Source of the DNA: Bacillota bacterium
GTDB taxonomy: Bacteria > Bacillota > Clostridia > Christensenellales > SZUA-584
NCBI GenBank assembly: GCA_023460085.1
Contig: JAEWRI010000037.1
Coordinates: 1 to 64,000, forward strand
DNA length: 64,000 nucleotides
Reading direction: 5' to 3'
In this document: positions 41,122-49,954 of the stretch, in pieces
How the letters are laid out: every line of letters begins with the position of its first letter
Numbering within the stretch: the stretch's first letter is position 1
Translations under genes and position numbers: made by a program
The notes under the pieces: generated by a model
Databases searched by the model: none
What the model was told of the DNA's origin: nothing
Seen by the model: only the letters and a program-made list of their open reading frames with translations

Positions 41122-42390
41122 TTAATCCATGTAGTCGAATTCGAGTCCTTCAAGGCTCACCGTATCGCCCGTCTTCGCGCCCGCCTTGCGCAGCGCCTTG
41201 ATGATGCCGAAGTCAATGAGCAGCTTTTGAAAATGGCGCATGGAGTCCGCATCGTTGGGATCGGTTTTGTTCATGATCTCGCGTATCAGCGGGCCGTCCA
41301 CATAGAACACACCGTCCTGCCGGTAGACATCGTAGCCCATGTCTTCCTTTTCCAACGCCCATTCCTCAATCACGCCTTCCTCCACCACGGCTTTCGGCAG
41401 GGGCAGACCGCGCAGCATCTCCGCCGCGCGCGCCATCAGCGGCTCTATGCCGAGGCCCGCTGCCGCGCAGATTTCGAATACCTCAATACCCTTGCTGTCA
41501 AGGTACGCTTTCAACTGTTCCACATGTTCCTCCGCGCCCGGCACGTCCATCTTGTTGGCTGCGACGATTTCTGGCCGCTGCGCCAGCGCGGGCGAATAAC
41601 CCGCAAGCTCCCGGCGGATGATCTCGTAGTCCTCTATGACGCCGCGCCCTTCGCTGGCCGATGCGTCCACCACATGAATCAGCATCCGGGTGCGCTCGAT
41701 GTGGCGCAGAAAGTCGTGACCGAGGCCCGCGCCTTCATGCGCGCCCTCAATAAGGCCCGGAATATCCGCCAGCACGAAGGTATCGTCGTGTACGCGCGCC
41801 ACGCCGAGGTTGGGCGAAAGCGTGGTGAAATGATATTCGGCGATCTTGGGCCGCGCGCCCGTGCTGGCCGCCAGCAGTGTGGATTTCCCCACGCTGGGGT
41901 AGCCGATAAGCCCGACATCCGCAATGGTCTTGAGCTCCAGTATGACGTTGCGCCCCTTGGTACGCCTGCCGGGGGTGGCAAAATTCGGGGCCTGCCGCGT
42001 CGATGTGGCAAAGCGCGCGTTGCCCTTGCCGCCCATGCCGCCCTTCAGCAGCATACGGCTGCCTTCGCGCAGGTCTGCCGCCACACGGCCCGTTTCCTCG
42101 TCGCGCACCACCGTGCCCGGCGGAACACGAATAATGAGGTCCTCCCCTGCTCTGCCTTTCATGTTCTTCATGCCGCCCGGTTCTCCGCCCGGCGCCACAA
42201 AACGCCGCTGAAAGGTAAAATCCATCAGCGTACGCATGTTTTCGTCAGCCAGAAACACGATGCTTCCGCCGTCGCCGCCGTCGCCGCCGTCCGGACCGCC
42301 GTTATTCACATATTTCTCGCGACGGAACGACACGTGGCCGTTGCCGCCGTCTCCTGCCTTGATGAAAATTTTCGCTTTATCGACAAACAT
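41122..42390 (-). CDS. obg: GTPase Obg
   Basis: A 422-residue Obg. The N-terminal glycine-rich Obg fold (to about residue 158; GGDGGNGHVSFRREK, PDGGDGGDGG) is followed by a GTPase domain with Walker A GYPSVGKST (near 166-174), DIPGLIEGA (near 213) and NKMD (near 283). A C-terminal OCT domain ends with LEGLEFDYMD. It is an essential GTPase in 50S assembly and stress control. Its ATG directly follows the nth stop codon with no gap. Confidence 0.97.
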   Translation of the reverse strand: MFVDKAKIFIKAGDGGNGHVSFRREKYVNNGGPDGGDGGDGGSIVFLADENMRTLMDFTFQRRFVAPGGEPGGMKNMKGRAGEDLIIRVPPGTVVRDEETGRVAADLREGSRMLLKGGMGGKGNARFATSTRQAPNFATPGRRTKGRNVILELKTIADVGLIGYPSVGKSTLLAASTGARPKIAEYHFTTLSPNLGVARVHDDTFVLADIPGLIEGAHEGAGLGHDFLRHIERTRMLIHVVDASASEGRGVIEDYEIIRRELAGYSPALAQRPEIVAANKMDVPGAEEHVEQLKAYLDSKGIEVFEICAAAGLGIEPLMARAAEMLRGLPLPKAVVEEGVIEEWALEKEDMGYDVYRQDGVFYVDGPLIREIMNKTDPNDADSMRHFQKLLIDFGIIKALRKAGAKTGDTVSLEGLEFDYMD

Positions 42391-43014
42391 CTATCTTTCC
42401 TTCCCCCACGGGCATAAATCGCTTAAGAAACACGTATCGCACCGGGGTCTCTGCGCCGCACAGACGCGCCTTCCATGGTAAATCAGCCAGTGGTGGGCAA
42501 TCGACCACTGTTCCTGCGGGATATGCTCCATCAACTGCTGTTCGGTTTTGAAGACATCCTCCGAGTGCGCGAGGCCCAGCCGGTTGGAAACGCGCTGCAC
42601 GTGCGTATCCACCGCAATAGCCGGGATTCCAAAAGCGTTGGACATCACCACGTTGGCGGTCTTTCTGCCTACGCCGGGCAGCGACGTCAGCGCCTCCATG
42701 GCTCGCGGCACCTGCCCGTCAAACCGTTCCATCAGCGCCGCGGCCGCCGCCTGAATGTTGCGCGCCTTGGTGTGGTAAAACCCGCAGCTTTTGATGATCT
42801 GCTCAATATCGCCGATGACCGCCGCCGCAAGCGCCGCCGCGTCCGGATACCGCTCGAACAGCGTGCCCGTCACCGCGTTCACCTGCTTGTCCGTGGTCTG
42901 CGCCGATAGTATGGTCGCCACCAGCAGCTCATACGGGCTGCGAAACCACAGTTCCGGCTTCGCGTCAGGGTAGTGGGCCGCCAGTCTCTTCAATATTTCC
43001 GCATATTGCTCCAT
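42391..43014 (-). CDS. nth: Endonuclease III
   Basis: A 207-residue base-excision DNA glycosylase/AP lyase. The helix-hairpin-helix LPGVGRKTANVV carries the catalytic Lys (near residue 119), VDTHVQRVSNRLGL carries the catalytic Asp (near 137), and the C-terminal C-x6-C-x2-C-x5-C ([4Fe-4S]) motif lies near 185-201. It removes oxidised pyrimidines. ATG at 43014 has AGGAG upstream and a TATAAT at about 43034-43039. It leads the nth-obg-yhbY-GNAT operon. Confidence 0.96.
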   Translation of the reverse strand: MEQYAEILKRLAAHYPDAKPELWFRSPYELLVATILSAQTTDKQVNAVTGTLFERYPDAAALAAAVIGDIEQIIKSCGFYHTKARNIQAAAAALMERFDGQVPRAMEALTSLPGVGRKTANVVMSNAFGIPAIAVDTHVQRVSNRLGLAHSEDVFKTEQQLMEHIPQEQWSIAHHWLIYHGRRVCAAQRPRCDTCFLSDLCPWGKER

Positions 43015-43100
43015 ATATACTCCTGTCGCGCTATTATACCGTATCCGGCGCGCAAAACACAAGCGCGCATAAACCAGCCTTTGCCGCTCAAAATAAGCGT

Positions 43101-43805
43101 ATGTTTAACGTGATCATCAAAACGGCCATCATCTATTTCTTCGCCATGCTCATCATGCGCATGATGGGCAAGCGGCAGGCGGGCGAGCTGCAGCCCTTCG
43201 AGCTGATCATCGCCGTCATGATTGCAGAGGTGGCCGCGACGCCCATGGACAGCCCCGGTACGCCCATCACCTACGGCATCGTGCCCATTGTAATACTGCT
43301 GGTGCTGCACAACGGTATCGCGTTTCTCTCGCTGAAGAGCGAAAAACTGCGCGCCTTCTTTTCAGGCAAACCCAGCATCGTCGTATACAAGGGCATCGTG
43401 GTGCGGCACGAGCTGAAGCGGCTGTCGTACAACCTCGGCGACCTGCTGGAACAGCTTCGCGGCAAGGACATCATGAACCTTGCCGACGTACACTACGCCA
43501 TACTGGAGACAAACGGGAACCTCAGCGTCATGCTGAAGCCGGAGAAACGCCCCGCCACGCCGGAGGATTTGCAGCTCTCCCCGCAGAACCCCGGTTTTTG
43601 CTACGATGTGGTACTGGACGGCAAGCTGAAACCGGATAATCTGGAGCGGCTGGGCTATAAGGAAACGGATTTGCTCAGGATTATGTCCGGCTTTCATATC
43701 AAGCGGGTGAAGGACGTATTTCTCGCGCTCTGCGACGAGACGGGCCAGGTGCTGCTGCAGGATTACCACGGCGGCCAGTTCACGGGAAGCATGGGCAATG
43801 GGTAA
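43101..43805 (+). CDS. DUF421 (YetF-like) membrane protein
   Basis: A 234-residue protein. Two or three N-terminal membrane segments contain the family phrase RMMGKRQAGELQPFELIIAVMIAEVAATPM. Then come SKPS-like GKPSIVVYKG (near 91) and a cytoplasmic alpha/beta domain. YetF-type proteins of Bacillus are linked to sporulation or stress, with no known activity. It overlaps the DUF4363 gene by 8 bases. The SD is weak. Confidence 0.9.
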   Translation: MFNVIIKTAIIYFFAMLIMRMMGKRQAGELQPFELIIAVMIAEVAATPMDSPGTPITYGIVPIVILLVLHNGIAFLSLKSEKLRAFFSGKPSIVVYKGIVVRHELKRLSYNLGDLLEQLRGKDIMNLADVHYAILETNGNLSVMLKPEKRPATPEDLQLSPQNPGFCYDVVLDGKLKPDNLERLGYKETDLLRIMSGFHIKRVKDVFLALCDETGQVLLQDYHGGQFTGSMGNG

Positions 43806-44178
43806 AAAAATTGTAATTATTACGCTGCTCGCGTTGATTTTCGCGGCAGCAATAATCGAATCCGTGTATGTGGCGGGCGCGGTAAAGCGCCTCAGCACGG
43901 CGATGGATGCTGTACAGCAGGCGCTGGAGGCGGACGACACAGAGACAGCGAAAGAAGCCGCACACGAACTGGAAGTGCTGTGGGAAAATGAAAAGAAGCG
44001 ATTTGAGGCATTATACGAGCACTGCGAGGTGGACGTGATTTCCGCCACCACGCGCCGCATCGAGGTATTCTGCGACGAAGAGGACACCGTCAACGCGCTG
44101 GCCGAGGTCACCGCGGGGCAGTTTTACATCGATCACCTTCGCGAAATGATCGGGGTACGGTGGGAGAACATTTTATAA
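43798..44178 (+). CDS. DUF4363 protein
   Basis: A 126-residue protein. One N-terminal membrane segment (about residues 4-24) is followed by a helical, acidic external domain (AVKRLSTAMDAVQQALEADD...WENEKKRFEAL...), the pattern of DUF4363. It is encoded overlapping the DUF421 gene, a pairing I recall from other Clostridia, so the two probably act together in the membrane. The function is unknown. Confidence 0.82.
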   Translation: MGKKIVIITLLALIFAAAIIESVYVAGAVKRLSTAMDAVQQALEADDTETAKEAAHELEVLWENEKKRFEALYEHCEVDVISATTRRIEVFCDEEDTVNALAEVTAGQFYIDHLREMIGVRWENIL

Positions 44179-45048
44179 TCAGTCGTTTGCCGCAGGGCAT
44201 GCTTCCTGCGGGTTTTGGCGGAAACGCCCGGCGAGCGCTTCAAACTCCCGCGCATATTTTTCGATGCGGAGCCTGTCGGCGCTGGAGTCGAGGAACGGCT
44301 TACCCTTACCGACAATGAACGTATCCTTGTGTTTGACGCCTTTTGCCGTCGGCCATTCGATGGGCTCCGTATGGTAAAACGGGGCCAGCACCTGCGACTT
44401 CACTTTGGGCAGCCGCGCGGTCAGCCACGCGATTTGCTCCGTGGTGAAGAAATTGCAGGGAAAAGCCAGCTCCTCCAGCCGCGGCAGGGCGGCAATCGGC
44501 GACGGATCTCCATCCGTAATTTTCTTTCCGGTAAAGCTGAGGTATCTCAGGCCGACACAGCGTTCCAGCGGCTTGAGCGTTTCAATCACGCATCCGTCCC
44601 ATACCGCGTCGCCGAAATGCAGCTCCTCCAGCGCCGGCGCGGAAGCCAAATCGTCCAGGTGGTGCAGGCGCGAAAAATCGTTCAGGAAGACGCTCTTCAG
44701 AGCGCCGTTGCCGCTCATGTCCCACAGCCGCTCCGCCCTTTGATTCCAAAAGAAGCCGACATGCTTCAGGCGGGCAAGACCCGCGAGCTTTGAAAGATCG
44801 GCCACCAGCGGACACTTCCAGAAAAAGATGGCTTCAAACTGCCTTCCATAGCGATCAATGAAATAATCGAAGGTATCCTGCCGCAGCCCGCAGATTTTGA
44901 GTGCCTTGATATTCGGGCGATCGCTTACCCTGTCGATCTCCTGCCGGGTGATAATCCCATGAGAAGTCCCATCGCTTTGGGGCCACAGCTGCTCTTCGTC
45001 CGCAAAGCCATATCCGTCGCGATATCGTTCCATCAGCCACTCGCTCAT
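44179..45048 (-). CDS. Leucine-rich-repeat-like protein
   Basis: A 289-residue soluble protein. The middle (about residues 50-220) contains degenerate leucine-rich repeats of about 22-25 residues: LKHVGFFWNQRAERLW, LKSVFLNDFSRLHHLDDL, LEELHFGDAVWDGCVI, LRYLSFTGKKI, LEELAFPCNFF. The ends do not match a family I know. GGAGG lies before the chosen ATG. It is the last gene of rodA-nitroreductase-LRR with a 20-base gap, and converges on DUF4363 with no space between the stops. A scaffold or binding role is likely. Confidence 0.65.
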   Translation of the reverse strand: MSEWLMERYRDGYGFADEEQLWPQSDGTSHGIITRQEIDRVSDRPNIKALKICGLRQDTFDYFIDRYGRQFEAIFFWKCPLVADLSKLAGLARLKHVGFFWNQRAERLWDMSGNGALKSVFLNDFSRLHHLDDLASAPALEELHFGDAVWDGCVIETLKPLERCVGLRYLSFTGKKITDGDPSPIAALPRLEELAFPCNFFTTEQIAWLTARLPKVKSQVLAPFYHTEPIEWPTAKGVKHKDTFIVGKGKPFLDSSADRLRIEKYAREFEALAGRFRQNPQEACPAAND

Positions 45049-45068
45049 TTCGGAGCCTCCGTTTTGAC

Positions 45069-45881
45069 TCAGCGCCAGCTGTACGAGTAGTGCCATCCTT
45101 CCGGTGCCGAAAAGCCCGGGTCAGCCGCAACCAAGCCACCCGGCAAGCCCAGCGCCTGCGCCGCCAGCGCGAAGTGGCACGCGCCAATGCCCATATCCAC
45201 ACGCTGTATTTTTCCACCCGGCAGCTTGTTGCCTGCGTAACCGGGCGTTTCGGCAAGGTAGAAGTGCAGCGCATTGCCCTGCCTTATAGCGCGCCACGGC
45301 TGTTTGTTGGAGGCCGACGGCGCGATGCGTATCCGCTCGAGACACTCCTTAAGCGCTCCCTGCGCATTTATGGGTGTCGTAAAATCATCTTCAAAGAACA
45401 GCGCGTCAAAGGGTTTGCGCGTGCGCGCGCCTGCGCCGGATGCCACCATGCGATCCATCAGAGAACGTTTCTCCGCCGCGTACCCCACCGCAGCCACGGC
45501 GGGCATCACCTCGCCTTCGGGCTTCATCGCCTCTCCGAAGGGCCCGCGCTTGAATATGCCCAGCCAGCAGGTGCCAAGGCTCATCGCCGTGGCGGAGAGC
45601 ACAATGTGCTCCATGGCGTAACCGTACCCTTCGAAGTCCATGCCGCCCTGCTTTACGCAGCCCGCGATATACTGCTTCGCACCACGAATAAAACCATATG
45701 TTCCAATGCGTTCCGCAGTATCCACGCTGAGCAGCGCAAACCGTGTGCGTGCGCCAAATGGGTTTTGTACGCTGCTTACCAGCGCTTCAATCGCTCCGCG
45801 GTCCGCGTCCGACAGCGGCTGCCCATCATATGTGCGCACCGATATCCGCTTTTTCATTGCTTGTATAACATTATTTTCCAT
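45069..45881 (-). CDS. Putative nitroreductase (TM-nitroreductase family)
   Basis: A 270-residue FMN-dependent nitroreductase-fold protein. It opens with KKRISVRTYDGQPLS, and has SATAMSLGTCWLG (near 110) and an internal second half with APSASNKQPWRA (near 193), a layout typical of the putative TM nitroreductase family. The substrate is unknown. It lies 25 bases after rodA and 20 before the LRR gene. The start MENNVIQAMKKR is preceded by GGGAGAGGTG. Confidence 0.83.
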   Translation of the reverse strand: MENNVIQAMKKRISVRTYDGQPLSDADRGAIEALVSSVQNPFGARTRFALLSVDTAERIGTYGFIRGAKQYIAGCVKQGGMDFEGYGYAMEHIVLSATAMSLGTCWLGIFKRGPFGEAMKPEGEVMPAVAAVGYAAEKRSLMDRMVASGAGARTRKPFDALFFEDDFTTPINAQGALKECLERIRIAPSASNKQPWRAIRQGNALHFYLAETPGYAGNKLPGGKIQRVDMGIGACHFALAAQALGLPGGLVAADPGFSAPEGWHYSYSWR

Positions 45882-45906
45882 ATTTGAGGGTACACCTCTC
45901 CCTATG

Positions 45907-47088
45907 CTAAAAACTCCATCGCACACGCCGCATGCTTACGTTGATCACGAGGCCGAAGGCTATCATGCTCGTCAGCAGATTCGATCCCCCATAGCTGAAG
46001 AACGGCAGCGGGATACCCGTGATGGGCATCACACCGATGTTCATGCCGATGTTTTCGAATACGTGGAACATGGTCATCGCAAACACCCCGACGATGATCA
46101 TCGTGCCGAATTCATCCTTCGCCTTGGATGCCAGATACATGGTGCGGAACAGCAGCATGCAGTACAGCAGAATAATGAGCATCGCGCCGATGAAACCCAC
46201 CGCTTCCGTGGTGGACGCGAATATGAAGTCGGTATGATTCTCCGGAATGCCGGAAGAAACGCTCTGACCCCCGATAGAGAAAAGCCCTTTGCCCAGCGCC
46301 TGTCCGGATCCGGCAGCCTGTTTGGCCTGATTGGCCTGCTGTGTCCAGTCCTTCAGCTCCTGAGCGGACATGCCCTCCACCGGAATACCGAGAAAGGTAA
46401 GCACGCGGTTCTTCTGCCACTGGGCAAGCAGCATCCACGCGACCGGGCCTGCCACCCCCACACAGGTCAGCAACCCCACGATAATCTTCCAACTGGTACG
46501 CGCAATGAACAACATCGCAAAGAACGTAAACGCGTACACCATCGCCGTACCGAAGTCCTTCTGCAGCAGTATAAGCCCTACCGGCAGCAGAAAAACGCCG
46601 AGCAGCGGCAGCAAATCCTTCAGCCTGCGGATGCCGCCGTCCTTGCCCTTGGTACGATCCGATATCATGCGGGCTAGTACGATGATCATCGCGATTTTGC
46701 CCACCTCGCTGGGCTGAAAGCCGGAGGTTCCGATGCGGAACCAACCCGTGGTGCCGTTGATCTCTTTGCCAAAAAAGTAAACCGCAACGAGCAGCACAAT
46801 GATGGTGGCGTATATCCACTTGTAGTACTCGCCAATGGCGTGATAGTCCGGAAGCAGCACGATGAACATCGCGAAAAGCCCTACGCCAAACCACTGCAGC
46901 TGCAGCACGACGTAGTGCATGTCCAGCTGAGAAATGACTCCCATCAGCGTATCGGACTCCTCGGTGAGCGGATCCGACAGCGCACTCGCAATCGCGACAA
47001 GGCTCACCATGATCAGCAGCACGATATTGCCGAACAGCAGCCAGTCGATATGTTTAAACATCCTTGGATCGATGAATTTCAGCTTCAC
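45907..47088 (-). CDS. rodA: Rod shape-determining protein RodA (SEDS glycosyltransferase)
   Basis: A 393-residue, 10-helix SEDS protein. Visible motifs are GTTGWFRIGTSGFQPSEVGKIAMI (about residues 113-136), LQKDFGTAMVY (near 175) containing the catalytic Asp region, and GIPLPFFSYGGSNLL (near 363-377). It polymerises peptidoglycan during elongation with PBP2 (gene at 26310-29021). An extended -10 (TGTTATAAT, about 47173-47181) lies upstream. It heads a three-gene operon with a nitroreductase and an LRR-like protein. Confidence 0.95.
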   Translation of the reverse strand: MKLKFIDPRMFKHIDWLLFGNIVLLIMVSLVAIASALSDPLTEESDTLMGVISQLDMHYVVLQLQWFGVGLFAMFIVLLPDYHAIGEYYKWIYATIIVLLVAVYFFGKEINGTTGWFRIGTSGFQPSEVGKIAMIIVLARMISDRTKGKDGGIRRLKDLLPLLGVFLLPVGLILLQKDFGTAMVYAFTFFAMLFIARTSWKIIVGLLTCVGVAGPVAWMLLAQWQKNRVLTFLGIPVEGMSAQELKDWTQQANQAKQAAGSGQALGKGLFSIGGQSVSSGIPENHTDFIFASTTEAVGFIGAMLIILLYCMLLFRTMYLASKAKDEFGTMIIVGVFAMTMFHVFENIGMNIGVMPITGIPLPFFSYGGSNLLTSMIAFGLVINVSMRRVRWSF

Positions 47089-47308
47089 AACCTACCTCGG
47101 TCTTCTCAGCGTTTCACAATACGCCATACAGTCAATGGTCCACCCGGCACAAATCTTACGTTTGTGTTGCGATTATAACACAAATATGACAAGCGGGAAA
47201 CCCCTTGAAGCTGTAAACTTTTTCAGACACAGCGTGCTTCCGCTATGAAGCCTATTGTAGCGCATTTTACGCGCCGCGTACATCCCCCTGTTGCGCAAGC
47301 CTTCAATA

Positions 47309-47337
47309 TAGACATGCCCCGGCGAAAATGGTATATT
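47309..47337 (+). promoter_or_regulatory. Promoter of dnaX-ybaB-recR
   Basis: TAGACA (47309-47314), a 17-base spacer and TATATT (47332-47337), 26 bases before the dnaX ATG. No SRP RNA gene, sometimes found here in Bacillota, is visible. Confidence 0.6.
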
Positions 47338-47363
47338 AAATGGACAGAAACGGGAGGAATTCC

Positions 47364-48914
47364 ATGGCATATACGGCGCTCTACCGCGTCTGGCGGCCTT
47401 CGCGCTTCGCGGACGTAGTCGGGCAGGAGCACATTACCAAAGTACTCATGGCGCAGGTGGAAACGGGGCGCACCGTGCATGCGTACCTGTTCGCAGGGCC
47501 GCGCGGCACGGGCAAAACGAGCCTCGCGAAAATACTTGCACGCGCCGTCAACTGCCAGAATCCCGACGGCGCGGAGCCCTGCGGCAAATGCGACGCGTGC
47601 CGGCACAGCGCCGAGGGCGGATCTGTGGATATTGTTGAAATCGACGCGGCCTCCAACAACGGCGTAGACAGCGTGCGCGAGCTGCGCGAGCGCGTCGGCC
47701 TGCTGCCCGCCTTCCTCAAGCATAAGGTATACATCATCGACGAAGTGCATATGCTCTCCAAAGGCGCTTTCAACGCATTGCTGAAAACGCTGGAGGAGCC
47801 GCCTTCGCACGTCATGTTCATACTCGCGACGACCGAACCGCACAAGCTGCCCGCAACCATCCGCTCGCGCTGCCAGCGGTTCGATTTCAAACGGCTGACC
47901 CAGATCGATATCGCGGGGCAGCTGCGGCACATCTCTCAGGCCGAAGGGTACGTGTTTGAGGATGCGGCGCTCACGCACATCGCGCGCGCGGCGGAAGGCG
48001 GCATGCGTGACGCGTTGTCCTTACTGGACCAATGCGCGGGCAACGGCGACGTGACCGAGGCGAACGTAGCGGCAGTGCTGGGCGGCGGCGACATGGCCGC
48101 GCTCACCGCTCTGGCGGGTCACATCGCGCGGTACGAGGAGAAACAGGCGCTGGAGGCGCTGCGCGGGCTGCTGCAGTCCGGCGCGGATACCCGCGTGCTC
48201 ATCGGCGAGCTAGCGGACATGTTCCGCCGGATGATGTGGATAGGCGCGGGCGCAGCCCCGGAAGAGGCCGACGCGGCACTCGCGCCGCTGGCCAAGAGCT
48301 TTGGCAAGGCGGCATGCGTGCGCGCTTTGGACATCCTCCTGCGCAAGGAGTACGAGATGCGCCAGAATCTGCGCGCCGATATCGTGCTGGAAACGGCGGT
48401 GATGGCCATTATGGCCCCCGCGGACGACGGCTCGGCCTCGGGCGCGGCCCGTATTGAAAAGCTGGAGGCGCGCGTAAGGGAGCTGGAACAGCGTCCGGTA
48501 GCAGTGACAGTGGCTGCCCCGGCGGCATCGTCCAAGGTCCCCGAAAAGAAGCCGGAGAAACCCAAAGCACAGGCAGCCCCGGCAATGCCCCGCGACGCGT
48601 CGGCGGACGCCATCTGGCGGGGAACGCTGGATAAGCTCAGACACGGAGAATACTTTTTTTACACGCACGCGTGCAAGGCATCGTGCGCAACGCTCGCGGG
48701 CGACCGGTTGGAAGTGCTTTTTGAAAACCATGAGGTTGCGGCGGACTATTTGAAGCAGGACGACGCGCGTAAAAAGCTGGAGGACACGGTCAAAGAGGCG
48801 GCGGGGCGTCCTCTGTCGGTAACGGTGGTATTCAGGCGCGGCGCGGCGGTAAACGACAGCCCCGTAATGCAGTTTAAGGACGATATTGTAGAAGAAGACA
48901 TCGACGAGATATAA
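47364..48914 (+). CDS. dnaX: DNA polymerase III gamma/tau subunit
   Basis: A 516-residue clamp-loader ATPase. The N-terminus YRVWRPSRFADVVGQEH leads to Walker A GPRGTGKT (45-52), a zinc-binding Cys cluster (CQNPDGAEPCGKCDAC, 64-79), Walker B DEVHMLSKGAFNALLKTLEEPP and SRC. A Pro/Lys-rich linker (about 385-415) precedes a tau-like C-terminal domain. GGAGG lies before ATG 47364. I saw no slippery run that would clearly make a separate gamma form. It leads dnaX-ybaB-recR. Confidence 0.95.
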   Translation: MAYTALYRVWRPSRFADVVGQEHITKVLMAQVETGRTVHAYLFAGPRGTGKTSLAKILARAVNCQNPDGAEPCGKCDACRHSAEGGSVDIVEIDAASNNGVDSVRELRERVGLLPAFLKHKVYIIDEVHMLSKGAFNALLKTLEEPPSHVMFILATTEPHKLPATIRSRCQRFDFKRLTQIDIAGQLRHISQAEGYVFEDAALTHIARAAEGGMRDALSLLDQCAGNGDVTEANVAAVLGGGDMAALTALAGHIARYEEKQALEALRGLLQSGADTRVLIGELADMFRRMMWIGAGAAPEEADAALAPLAKSFGKAACVRALDILLRKEYEMRQNLRADIVLETAVMAIMAPADDGSASGAARIEKLEARVRELEQRPVAVTVAAPAASSKVPEKKPEKPKAQAAPAMPRDASADAIWRGTLDKLRHGEYFFYTHACKASCATLAGDRLEVLFENHEVAADYLKQDDARKKLEDTVKEAAGRPLSVTVVFRRGAAVNDSPVMQFKDDIVEEDIDEI

Positions 48915-48923
48915 GGAGGAATT

Positions 48924-49271
48924 ATGGCAAAGAGACCTTCCTACGGCGGAGGCGGCATGGCGGGCGGCATGGGCTCCATGCTTCAAAAGGCCCAGAAGAT
49001 GCAGGCGGACATGGCGGCGGCGCAGGCCGAAGTCGAGGCGGCAGAAGTGGAAGCTTCCGCAGGCGGCGGTGTGGTCACAGTGCGCGCGACGGGCGCGAAG
49101 AAAATACTCAGCGTAAAGATTTCGCCCGACGCGGTGGATCCGGACGACGTCGAGATGCTCGAGGACCTCGTTACGGCGGCGGTCAACGAGGCGCTCTCCA
49201 AGGCCGACGAGATGATGCAGCAGCGCATGGGCGGCATCACAGGCGGCATGGGTCTGCCGGGGATGTTCTAG
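48924..49271 (+). CDS. ybaB: YbaB/EbfC nucleoid-associated protein
   Basis: A 115-residue protein with the family core SMLQKAQKMQADMAAAQAEVEAAEVEASAGG and SVKISPDAVDPDDVEMLEDLV. The N- and C-termini are Gly/Met rich. It binds DNA as a dimer and is conserved between dnaX and recR. AAGGAGG is placed 5 bases before the ATG; its stop is followed at once by the recR GTG. Confidence 0.94.
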   Translation: MAKRPSYGGGGMAGGMGSMLQKAQKMQADMAAAQAEVEAAEVEASAGGGVVTVRATGAKKILSVKISPDAVDPDDVEMLEDLVTAAVNEALSKADEMMQQRMGGITGGMGLPGMF

Positions 49272-49877
49272 GTGCTCCCGGTCATCGAGCCGCTTCAGCG
49301 GCTCATTCTTCAGTTCACGAAGCTGCCGGGCATCGGCGCGAAGTCGGCCCAGCGGCTTGCTTTTCATGTCCTCAACATGAGCGACGAAGAGGTGGACGCC
49401 TTCGCCGACGATTTGCGGTACGCCAAGCGCAACACGGTGCTTTGCCCCGTCTGCGGCAATCTGATGCCCGGGTGCGAAGATGCCTGCGCCATCTGCGCCG
49501 ACACCTCGCGCGACGCTTCGCTCCTCTGCGTGGTGGCGGATGTGAAGGATGTACTCGCCATTGAGCGCACGCGGGAGTACCACGGTGTGTACCACGTGCT
49601 GCATGGCGTCATCTCTCCCATGGACGGCGTGGGCCCGGACGATATCGCCATCGCGCCGCTGCTGGACCGCCTTGCCAAGGGCGGCATCGCAGAGGTAATA
49701 CTCGCTACCAACCCGGACGTGCAGGGCACCGCCACCGCGGCGTACATCGCCAGGCTCATCCGCCCGCTGGGTGTTCGGATCACGCGCATCGCGCATGGCG
49801 TGCCGGTGGGCGCGGATCTCGAGTATACCGACGAAGTGACGCTGACGCGCGCGCTTGAGGGTCGCACGGAATATTGA
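49272..49877 (+). CDS. recR: Recombination protein RecR
   Basis: A 201-residue protein. An N-terminal HhH (LPGIGAKSAQRLAFHVL, residues 17-33) is followed by a zinc finger CPVCGN...CAIC (54-74) and a Toprim domain (LLCVVADVKDVLAIERT...HVLHGVISPMDGVGPDD). It works with RecO/RecF in gap repair. The start is GTG immediately after the ybaB stop codon, so it relies on coupled translation. Confidence 0.96.
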   Translation: MLPVIEPLQRLILQFTKLPGIGAKSAQRLAFHVLNMSDEEVDAFADDLRYAKRNTVLCPVCGNLMPGCEDACAICADTSRDASLLCVVADVKDVLAIERTREYHGVYHVLHGVISPMDGVGPDDIAIAPLLDRLAKGGIAEVILATNPDVQGTATAAYIARLIRPLGVRITRIAHGVPVGADLEYTDEVTLTRALEGRTEY

Positions 49878-49954
49878 TTCGCTGGAACTTTTTCACAGAA
49901 TCAAACGTCATACCGGTATTCAATAACGGAATAATTCCGGATTGGAGCCTGTAT

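Noticed and set aside
47089..47363. SRP (4.5S) RNA gene upstream of dnaX
   Set aside because: The conserved GGAA tetraloop hairpin and helix 8 sequence are absent.
48500..48800. Programmed frameshift in dnaX
   Set aside because: No A-run followed by a strong hairpin was seen; short A runs at about 48769 and T runs at about 48651 lack the usual context.
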